Shown here: positions 56,857 to 64,000 of the stretch, one piece after another | How positions within the stretch are numbered: position 1 is the first letter of the stretch | Layout: each line of letters opens with the position of its first letter | Source: Bradyrhizobium sp. JYMT SZCCT0428 | GTDB taxonomy: Bacteria; Pseudomonadota; Alphaproteobacteria; Rhizobiales; Xanthobacteraceae | Length of the DNA stretch: 64,000 bases | Assembly (NCBI RefSeq): GCF_018131075.1 | Contig: NZ_JAFCLS010000040.1 | Span: 1-64,000, forward strand | Direction: 5' to 3' | Translations under genes and position numbers: made by a program | Notes under the pieces: generated by a model | Database searches by the model: none | The model's input: only the letters and a program-made list of their open reading frames with translations | What the model was told of the DNA's origin: nothing

Positions 56857-57174
56857 TTCTATCCTAACTGTGCACTATGCACTCGCAAGATGCCCAATAA
56901 ATAAGGTAGTCAATACGCATTGGCATTTGGCTCGATTTCATTTTCCAGAACTATTCGCAGCCTCAAAAACTAATAGTTGAGCGACTTAAAATTGGTGTTT
57001 GATCGCGTTCGTAGCTGCTCAAGCAGGGGTCTTACGCGCAGCCATGGTCCATGGCTTCACGTGTTAGCCGCTCGACCCGCGCAACCAGTTGACCGGAAGA
57101 AGCTCGGTGGTATGTTCTATGAAATACGCGGCAGTATACGCTATCATTTTAAAATAATTCAAGGAGGTCGCGAT

Positions 57175-59247
57175 ATGGCGAGCTTCGAAATGTATCCGCG
57201 TGAAGCGGAATCAAAAAAGTTCGCATCTCACGGTGGCAGTAATGCCTCCCTCGCAATAGTTGCGGGTCCTTCGAATAGTGTCCACGTCGCGTTGCGTGAT
57301 GGCGTCTGGGGCGATCAGGAGATGGATGTCGACGTCCAGATTCCCGGCGGCCAGTTTATAAAAATCGAACCAGCGTTCCTCACCGCCGGGGATGGGCTGC
57401 GCATATTCCGGCTAACCGGACAAAAAGATGGCATTGCTACCATAACTGCAAGCGTCCATCTCTCCAGCGCGGTCAAGGCAAGTTTATCGGTCCTTGTGAA
57501 GAGTGAACAGGGCTCGTCGCCTTCGACCGCTCCGAAAGCCATCATTGGTGGCCCGTTAGCGAATTTCGAGGCCGGATTCATCGAAGGGCTGTATACGGCC
57601 AACGGTACGTATGCTGCAAAAAAACTAGCCGAGGCGGTGCAAACGCAGCCTGGCCGATTCGCAATGGGTTATGCCGACGGTGTCATTTCTGGTTTGTGGG
57701 CCGGCGTGAAGGATCTCGTCGATGGACTAGCGGCTCTTGGCTCAATAGCTCCGTATGTCGGCGGGGCCATCGTTATGCCAGGGGTTGCAGTAGCGGCACT
57801 TGCGTACAAGCTATCCGACCGAGAATTCAGAAAAAAAATAGCAGACAAGGCTGAATGGGCTCAATCGGTCGCCGAAGCGGCCAAACGCGTTGTGGTGGAG
57901 TTCGAGAAGGACAAGACCGGCTCTGTTGTCAAATACCTCGCCGCTTCGAAAGACGCGGGACGCAAGGTCGGAGAGGCGTTCGCGACCGAGATTGACAACA
58001 GAATCAAAACCGGAGATCCAATTCTATATGGTCAATGGATCGGTTGGGCTGTCGGCCGAATTGCATTTGAGATTATTGTCCTGCTTGTGACCGAAGGCAT
58101 TGGCGATGCAGTAAAGGCAGCTAGCGTCGGCGGCCAAGGTTTGAAGGGGGTCCAAGCGGTAGGTGAAGCGGCTGAGCTATTCGCTCGTATCAGGGGCAAG
58201 CTTCAGGAGGTTTTAAAAAGCCTGCCGGCGCTGGAAAGTTTCGTCAAAACCTTGACAAGGACGAAGTCGGCAGCGGAAGCTGGGGCGCTCGCCAAGGCTA
58301 TCACAGAGGCGGCAGAAGCTGCGGCGCGTGCGAGCAAAGCTGTCGAAGCCGCCAAGGGCGCGGCTGGGACAGCTGAGGCGGCGGAAGCTATCGCGAGAGC
58401 GGAAGAGGCCGTAAAGTTCGCAGAAGCTGCAAAGAACGCTAAGACCCCGGCAGAAGCGGCCGAGGCCGCCGCCAAGGCAAAGACTGCCGCTGAAGCTGCG
58501 GAGCAAGCTGCAGCAAAGGCGAAACCGGTACCGGCTGCAGGCGCCGCGTCCAAAGGTACCGTGGCCTCGCTACAGTTGGACACAGTAAGCGGCATCAACT
58601 CAACTGAACGTACAGCAATGGAAGCTTTGGATGAGGGCGCTTGGACGCGAATAAATGACTACGCGAAAGGAAATAAAAACGTCTATTCGGTAAAAGGTAA
58701 AATCGCGGAGGAAGTATTTAGAGTTGGTAGTAAATTTACGGAATTCAAGCAGCAGGTACTTCAGCTGGCCAAACAGCGGGGTATACCGGATAACGCGATC
58801 CGCTTTATAGGTGATGCTAGCGGGCGTACTCCGACACGCGTAGGCATGGGGTCAGTCGGCGAGCTAACGGATGGAATGTTTGTCGCAGAGCATGAAGGAA
58901 AGTTGCACGTATTAGGCGTCATTGAGTCGAAGTCTCCGTCGAACTTGGGAGAACTCGCTGCAAAAAAGGCGGGAGGAAAAACGGAATTTTTGGGTCAGCT
59001 TGAATGGGATTTTGAGAGATTGAAAGAAGTGCCCACAAAGGTCGGCGAGCACTGGTATCAACCCGAGAACGTTGTTGTGAGTCGAAGGTCGACCGCGTGG
59101 ATGGGGGTGACTCCCGCAGAAAAGAACTTGTCAAAGGCGGCGGCAGGGCGCATTCAAGCTGGTCTGCCGAACTTTAGCAGCGTTCAGAACATAGTTCGTG
59201 ATGAAATTTTGAACGAGATCTCCCGCCGAATTTTAGCTTTAAAATAA
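57175..59247 (+). CDS. Putative polymorphic-toxin/T6SS effector with PD-(D/E)XK-like C-terminus
   Basis: A 690-aa protein. I chose the ATG at 57175 because it follows AAGGAGGTCGCGAT, a near-perfect ribosome binding site; an upstream frame to 56977 lacks support. Layout: an N-terminal beta-rich domain (about 1-120), a Gly/Ala-rich helical region with possible membrane helices near 195-215 and 288-308, an alanine-rich coiled-coil of AEAAxAA repeats (about 365-455), and a C-terminal enzyme-like domain from about 480. That domain has GKIAEEVF, then GELTDGMFVAEHEGKLHVLG and VIESKSPSN, which give the D...ExK pattern of PD-(D/E)XK nucleases (Asp about 565; Glu/Lys about 582-584). A DNase toxin is the simplest reading. 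No clear immunity gene follows directly. Confidence 0.7.
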   Translation: MASFEMYPREAESKKFASHGGSNASLAIVAGPSNSVHVALRDGVWGDQEMDVDVQIPGGQFIKIEPAFLTAGDGLRIFRLTGQKDGIATITASVHLSSAVKASLSVLVKSEQGSSPSTAPKAIIGGPLANFEAGFIEGLYTANGTYAAKKLAEAVQTQPGRFAMGYADGVISGLWAGVKDLVDGLAALGSIAPYVGGAIVMPGVAVAALAYKLSDREFRKKIADKAEWAQSVAEAAKRVVVEFEKDKTGSVVKYLAASKDAGRKVGEAFATEIDNRIKTGDPILYGQWIGWAVGRIAFEIIVLLVTEGIGDAVKAASVGGQGLKGVQAVGEAAELFARIRGKLQEVLKSLPALESFVKTLTRTKSAAEAGALAKAITEAAEAAARASKAVEAAKGAAGTAEAAEAIARAEEAVKFAEAAKNAKTPAEAAEAAAKAKTAAEAAEQAAAKAKPVPAAGAASKGTVASLQLDTVSGINSTERTAMEALDEGAWTRINDYAKGNKNVYSVKGKIAEEVFRVGSKFTEFKQQVLQLAKQRGIPDNAIRFIGDASGRTPTRVGMGSVGELTDGMFVAEHEGKLHVLGVIESKSPSNLGELAAKKAGGKTEFLGQLEWDFERLKEVPTKVGEHWYQPENVVVSRRSTAWMGVTPAEKNLSKAAAGRIQAGLPNFSSVQNIVRDEILNEISRRILALK

Positions 59248-59889
59248 ATAACCTCGAGTGGCGGTCCAGAGGTGAACAAAGATGCTATTTCAGTCAAGCG
59301 GCAATAAATGAACTTCTGAGAAGATTGACCGCTGACTTCCAGGCGACACGCGTCGCGTGCCTGTTCAGCAGCCGTGATGATTGCTTTTCGCGCGCAGCAT
59401 GATCTCTGATTTCCCAGAAGGTTCGTAATAGCCAAAACGTCCACAACTTCGCTGATGACGTTCGTCCATCTCCCTCGCGGCAACTCATAGGGCAAGAAGC
59501 GCGACCTGGGATCAAGCGAACCAAGCCGCCACACCGGGGAGTTTCCGGATTGCGGTGACTAGAAAATGGACGTGCACTGAGAAAATTGGAAGATGGAGTC
59601 AGTTCGAGGTATTAAAGCAAGAAGCAAAAGCTTATCCAGGGAGACTTGCGGACCTTGCGACACGAAAGGTGGAAGAGATCGCGACGTTCGCGCCCGGGAC
59701 CGCATCTAACCCCAAGCACTGGCGAATGTTGGCTCAAATCGGACGCGGAAGCGTTAGGAATCCCTCGGAGGGGGCTGGTAGGCCCGCCTATCCCGTGATT
59801 TGATGTTAAGCTCGCTTGAGGTTTAATCTGCTGGGATTCGATAGCAATTTTACCGGAAGTTCGCCATCCGAGTTTGGGGGAGGCAGCTA
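59248..59889. other. Intergenic region between effector and cyclase
   Basis: About 640 bases. A rightward 82-codon frame at 59555-59803 and leftward frames at 59184-59534 lack family resemblance and ribosome binding sites. A small immunity gene for the upstream toxin could be hidden here, but I cannot support one. The right end has GGGGGAGG before the cyclase start. Confidence 0.4.
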
Positions 59890-60936
59890 TTGAAGCGGAA
59901 GATTGCGGCCCTTCTCGCTGCTGATCTCGTTGGATACAGTCGGCTCATGGCGGAGGATGAAGAGGAGACGATGCGCCGTCTCATGTCCTATCGAGCCGTC
60001 TTTGATGATTTTATCACCAGGGCCGAGGGTCGAATCTTCAACACCGCCGGTGATGCGGTCCTCGCAGAATTTCCGAGCGCAGTTGATGCGGTTCGGGCTG
60101 CGATCGATATTCAGGAATCGCTAAGAACCCGCAATATGAGCTACCCACCCAGCCGTCATATGGTCTTTAGAATCGGCCTGACCATTGGTGATGTGATCGA
60201 GCGCGAGGGTGATCTTCTTGGCGATGGCGTCAATGTCGCGGCACGCCTACAAGGCCTGGCAACTCCTGGCGGTATCTGTGTTTCCCGATCGGTCCACGAA
60301 CAGGTCGCTGATAAGCTCTCTGTCATATTCAGCGATCTTGGTCCGCAAGACGTTAAAAATCTTCCACGCCCTGTTCATGCTTATCTCGTTCAGCTCGAGC
60401 AGGCACCTTCAGAACATGCTTCGGTCGCCAACGCCAAGGCGCAAGCCGATGCAGTGAATCGATTGTCGACAACTTTGCTTGCCATCATCGTCGCCCTGGC
60501 GATCGCGCTCGGAGCCATGGGCAGTTTTGTAATCATTAACAAGCCCTGGTCGCGGCAGGAAACCACGCTCAAAAAAGAGGTAGCAACTGCTGTGCCGGCA
60601 CCGGTGGCAGCAAGTTCTGAGGTTCGGGCAAATCCCTCCGCAGCCGCCAAGCTATCTGCCCCGTCCTCATCCAGTGAAGCTTCGCCCACCGTTCCCGTCA
60701 GGAGCTTTGCCGATAGATTGACGGCGATCCTGGAAAAGGGAGCTCCCAAGGAATCATCCCAGTCGCGCAAGGATAGCGTTTCCGCTTTTTCTACTCTGGC
60801 CAGTCATCGGGCAATGGCTATCGCACCGCGAGCAAAGGGACATTGGCGAACGGGAGGTTGGCCTTCGCGGCCAGTTATGCCAACTTTGCTGGCCCGAAAG
60901 CGGCTGCGTTTCATGCCGAGGGGCTTTTCACGATAG
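59890..60936 (+). CDS. Class III adenylate/guanylate cyclase, C-terminus frameshifted
   Basis: A 348-residue frame beginning with a TTG (KRKIAALLAADLVGYSRLMA) preceded by GGGGGAGG. The cyclase domain (about 1-165) has the metal-binding ADLVGYSRLM, FNTAGDAVLAEFPS and INVAARLQGLA-type (here VNVAARLQGLATPGGICV) motifs. A membrane helix lies at about 195-217, followed by a Pro/Ser-rich linker. The frame then enters a sensor-like repeat (HRAMAIAPRAKGHWRTGGWP) and goes out of frame near 60860. The expected continuation is found in another frame at 60843-61751. The catalytic part is intact. Confidence 0.8.
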   Translation: MKRKIAALLAADLVGYSRLMAEDEEETMRRLMSYRAVFDDFITRAEGRIFNTAGDAVLAEFPSAVDAVRAAIDIQESLRTRNMSYPPSRHMVFRIGLTIGDVIEREGDLLGDGVNVAARLQGLATPGGICVSRSVHEQVADKLSVIFSDLGPQDVKNLPRPVHAYLVQLEQAPSEHASVANAKAQADAVNRLSTTLLAIIVALAIALGAMGSFVIINKPWSRQETTLKKEVATAVPAPVAASSEVRANPSAAAKLSAPSSSSEASPTVPVRSFADRLTAILEKGAPKESSQSRKDSVSAFSTLASHRAMAIAPRAKGHWRTGGWPSRPVMPTLLARKRLRFMPRGFSR

Positions 60937-61751
60937 CAACCGGAGGTGGTATCCAGAGAGCGATGGAGGAGCGCGCTCTGAAAGATTGCAATGCTTATCC
61001 TGAGCGAGCGCGATCCGGGAATCGCCCTTGCTACTTGTACGCCGTCGGAAATCGCGTTGTCCTCCCACTGCGTCATACCTCACCATTAACGGAAGAGACT
61101 GAGACCCTTAAAGAAGCCACACCTTCGAGCCCAGCGCCTAACCCAATTTCATTTGAATCCGCGCTTCTGGCTGCCATGCAGGAAATCGCGCCTGCGATGT
61201 CGGAAACGATACGCGCTCGAGAGGGATCGTTATATATCACCTCTGGCAAGCATAAAGCGCTGGCGATGCACCCGCCCTACGATAGTTGGCGGAGGACGTT
61301 CTTGCCAAATGAGAGAGCAGCCGAAGAAGTCGCACTGGAGGGATGCGAGGTTCGGCATGGAACTCCATGCGTTCTGTTGGCAATCAACGATAGCCTTAGA
61401 CAACGGTCCGCAGTCGGAGAATGGCAAAAGAGGGCTATGCCGCGAGTTAGCTATGCCGGTCCTTACGACCCACAGCAAATACCTACGCTGAAAGAATCGG
61501 ATCGAGCCCGGCCAGATGTTGTGAATTACAGGTCAATGACCGGGCCAAAAGCTACAGCAATCCATCCTTGGGGCGTCTTTTTTGTGGTAGCGGGTGCCGA
61601 ATCGCAACATTCCGCTGAAGCAAAGGCACTGTCGAATTGTAATGATGACCCGGCGCGGAGTGGGCGGGACGAACCCTGTTGGTTGTACTCTGTCGGAGAT
61701 CAAGTCGTACTATCGAAGCGATCGAGGTTTCCAATCAGCCCAAAAGGGTGA
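60843..61751 (+). pseudogene. Displaced C-terminal repeat region of the cyclase
   Basis: A 302-codon open frame, one frame off the cyclase. It contains repeated modules: YANFAGPKAAAFHAEGLF... AMEERALKDCN...NRPCYLYAVGNRVVLP, and later YRSMTGPKATAIHPWGVF...PCWLYSVGDQVVL, with a different module between (HKALAMHPPYDSWRRTF...VALEGCEV...CVLLAIND). The end of the cyclase frame holds only the start of the HKALA-type module. So about 40 residues are missing and the join is out of frame. The modules resemble DUF4189-like domains of cyclases in Rhizobiales. Confidence 0.7.
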
Positions 61752-62258
61752 GATTGGTATCTTCTGCCAACGGACTTGTGCTGCAGCCGATGTGCGGGCC
61801 CATCGGGCGATGTTCTTCGAAGAGCTATAGCGGATATCTGTCACGAATGGCATAGAACGCAGGCAATCGGCTCCAAGCAATTGCTGCGAGGCGCATCCGA
61901 GGCGGACGACCGATTCCTTTCGCCGAGAAAATCCTGAGCACTGCTACAGCTCGCTTCTAGACAGCGGTGGGCTATCTTACGCATAGCTGGACTTGATAAA
62001 GTTACATTACATACTGGATAGCAACGAGATATAGTTTGAGAGCCTCCAAAAGATCTGCCTGTGCAAACTGCGCAGCCTCCGATGCGGTCCTGAATTGTAC
62101 CGATGAAGCGCGGCTTACCGAGGCCAAATCCCAAAGACGACTACTGAAGCGATTGACCGAAAGTGGTCGCTCCGTTAAGGTCAGCGTTGGTCACCGCCCA
62201 GGCAAATCACACACCGCTAAGACTGGCAGAGGCCATTTTTTCACGCGGCTGCAGTCGC
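61752..62258. other. Intergenic region, nothing recognised
   Basis: About 510 bases between the cyclase remnant and the leftward papain-like gene. Overlapping short frames show no family resemblance. No repeat, RNA or promoter could be supported. Confidence 0.4.
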
Positions 62259-63164
62259 CTATACCCGGTTGTAGATCAACTTAAAAAAGCCATGCGGAAC
62301 GCCCCCAATGGTAACGTTCCCGACGGAGATTTTAGCGTCAATCTTCACCTTCCAAAGCCGTTTCCATTTGGGAGTGTCATCGTCGAACTCGAAGCTGATC
62401 TCGGTGCCTCCAAGAGACTTCCAACTCCCCGGGTGTTTTACTGCCATTTTCTTGCTGTCCATCCAATATGCTTTTCCGGACTTTCCTGGAAACTTGCCTT
62501 CGAAAGTCACAAATCCTTTGAAATCTGCACCAATCTCCAGCTCCCAGGTCCCAATTAGCTTCGATACGTAATGGTCAGCGGCGAGGGATGCACCGGGCGA
62601 CTCGATGCTTCGCGGGTTTTCGGATTCCACGTGGCGTTTTAGTTTGATAGTGCTTGCTGGGTCGCGTGCCCACATTTTGGTTGGCCCGACGGCCGAGCGC
62701 GCCAACCTCAACAGACTCAAACTCATTTGCCTGCTCGGGCCATAGGCGGGGTCGTGATAAACGATAGTTTCCACGGAGGTCCCGACGATTACGCCACAGT
62801 GCCCGACCACCATATTTTCGCCGGAGGCCGGCGCGGGCAAAGACATGAAGAACAGGATCGGCCCCCATTTGTTCAACGCTATCTCGACTTCGCTGATCCG
62901 GGTAAAATCCTGCGGAAGATCAGACACTAACCTTTCATTTTTCGCGAGGCGTCCCTCGCCAGTCCAACCGCCGCCAACTTCGGTAAGCAATCGATGCGTG
63001 CCGTCTTCATTGTTGAGTTCCGGTACCCCGATGCGCTGAGCACTGCCATCCCAATACATGCCGATCATCTTTGCGCACGCATACCAGCAGCCGGTGGGAT
63101 CCTCTTTTGGGGGACCGTTTGGGAGTTTTGTGGTCTGGCCGTAAAATGTTACGTTTAACATCAT
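62259..63164 (-). CDS. Putative papain-like (C39-type) cysteine peptidase, possible effector
   Basis: A 301-aa protein starting at the ATG at 63164, with GGGAGGGTC upstream. The N-terminal half has a papain-like residue order: Cys26 in DPTGCWYACAKMIG, His122 in VVGHCGVIVGTS and Asp138 in VYHDPAYGP. The C-terminal part (about 195-301) is a beta-rich domain of unknown type. No signal peptide. It resembles peptidase_C39_2-like proteins in motif layout. It lies in the effector annex past the T6SS and could be T6SS cargo, but no VgrG or PAAR partner is adjacent. Compare the similar Cys-His-Asp protein at 43229. Confidence 0.65.
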   Translation of the reverse strand: MMLNVTFYGQTTKLPNGPPKEDPTGCWYACAKMIGMYWDGSAQRIGVPELNNEDGTHRLLTEVGGGWTGEGRLAKNERLVSDLPQDFTRISEVEIALNKWGPILFFMSLPAPASGENMVVGHCGVIVGTSVETIVYHDPAYGPSRQMSLSLLRLARSAVGPTKMWARDPASTIKLKRHVESENPRSIESPGASLAADHYVSKLIGTWELEIGADFKGFVTFEGKFPGKSGKAYWMDSKKMAVKHPGSWKSLGGTEISFEFDDDTPKWKRLWKVKIDAKISVGNVTIGGVPHGFFKLIYNRV

Positions 63165-63208
63165 TGTCGACCCTCCCATCCTTGCGAAGCCAACTATATC
63201 CGTTCAAA

Positions 63209-64000
63209 CTAAAAACGCTCAAGGGGCAGAGTGGGGCTAGCACCAGGTGCATTGTCTTTGCGCAGACAATATGGAAGAGGACTCAAGATTGGCGGCATAA
63301 CTGTGGCGTAAGCGTCCATTTCTTGCACGTGATTCATTTGAGAGCGGTATGTGGCCGCCAGTTCCAGGGCAAAAAAGTCGTCGAGCCTGCTCATGGGATG
63401 GCCGCTGGACGTGCGCTCGAACACGTTCTGGAGATAGGCGAAGGGCTCGACGTCGTTGAGCTTGGCGGTGGTTATGAGGGAGCAGGCCATCGCCCAGCGG
63501 TCGGCGCCTCCATCCGATCCGGCCAAGAGGTAGTTCTTGCGGCCGAGGGTGACAGGCCGGATCGCGCGCTCAACGGTGTTGGTGTCGAGTTCGACGCGGC
63601 CATCATCCAAGAAACGGCAGAGAAGATTCCAGCGGCTTAAGGTGTAGCGGATAGCGTCGGCAAGGCTGCCGCGCGGCGGGATATGAGCGGAGCTGCCGCT
63701 CAAGCCAAGCCTTCATCGCCGTGACCAGAGGCCGCGACCTGGATTGACGGACGCCCTGTCGTGCATCTGCGGTCCGGCCGCGGATGGCATTCTCGATCGC
63801 GTAGAACTCGGCGATGCGCCGCCGCGCTTCTGCCGCGACAGGCGAGCCGGAGGCCTGCTGCACCTCATGGAATGCGTCTGGCGTGAGCCCAACACCCTGC
63901 GAGCTGGATTCTGTCGCCGCCGCTGAGCCGGTCGAAGCCGGGATAGCCGTCGACATCTACGATGCCGCTGAACGCGGCCAGGTGAGCGACCGGGCGCTCG
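63209..64000 (-). pseudogene. IS66-family transposase (TnpC), frameshifted and cut by window edge
   Basis: Leftward translation from the window edge reads AHLAAFSGIVDVDGYPGFDR, then WAHARR, a one-base slip to FHEVQQASGSPVAAEA, RRIAEFYAIENAIRGRTA, and after another shift near 63690 RYTLSRWNLLCRFLDDGRVE, ERAIRPVTLGRKNYLLAGSD and MACSLITTAKLNDVEPFAYL. This order is typical of IS66 TnpC. At least two frameshifts make it inactive. It probably marks an edge of the accessory region. Confidence 0.85.

Noticed and set aside
59555..59803. 82-codon frame after the nuclease-like effector, considered as an immunity gene
   Set aside because: No ribosome binding site, family resemblance or clear composition bias; kept only as a place to look.

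Overview
The window looks like an accessory region of a Bradyrhizobium-like alphaproteobacterium (Rhizobiales). The reasons are the DUF3489-DUF2924-serine recombinase unit, the ParB/DNA methyltransferase-DUF5681 pair, the DUF4424 protein, the IS1182, IS66, IS3 and IS427-type transposase remnants, and a type VI secretion system (T6SS) with a threonine-phosphorylation arm and no visible TssJ. No rRNA, tRNA, CRISPR array or replication origin was seen. All family names come from reading the translations; no database search was run.

Layout. Positions 1-8,990 are a mobile-element scrapyard: the 5' part of an IS1182-family transposase, an unknown 369-aa protein, a fragment resembling a DUF4055 phage protein, a serine recombinase unit, a ParB/methyltransferase gene that has lost its AdoMet-binding motif, DUF5681, and IS1182 and IS3 wrecks. 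Positions 8,994-15,692 hold secreted proteins: a TPR-caspase, a secreted Pro/Ala-rich protein, a very glycine-rich autotransporter and a small exported protein. Positions 16,106-18,250 carry a second, differently broken copy of the methyltransferase-DUF5681-IS1182 segment, with an IS427-type remnant inside it and a decayed glycine-rich stretch after it. Positions 18,524-28,844 hold a Tle1/DUF2235-like hydrolase, a TIGR00027-type methyltransferase and an envelope cluster (OmpA, caspase-DUF4384, DUF4384, an anchored repeat protein, a propeller-NlpC/P60 protein and DUF4424).

Positions 28,945-56,147 are the T6SS, as two divergent transcription units. Leftward: a putative papain-like effector, vgrG, DUF6931, tagH, tssK, tssL (with OmpA domain), tssM, tagF, pppA, ppkA. 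Rightward: tssA, tssB, tssC, hcp, tssE, tssF, tssG, clpV and two small genes. TssKLM, TssEFG and TssA give the baseplate and membrane complex, TssBC and Hcp the contractile tail, ClpV recycles the sheath, and PpkA/PppA/TagH/TagF should control firing.

Positions 56,296-63,164 look like an effector annex: a HExxH putative metallopeptidase, a 690-aa protein ending in a PD-(D/E)XK-like nuclease region, a frameshifted adenylate cyclase and a second papain-like protein. A frameshifted IS66 transposase closes the window. The most interesting content is the set of uncharacterised candidate effectors round the T6SS, the two caspase-like proteins in secreted or envelope clusters, and the paired broken methyltransferase modules.
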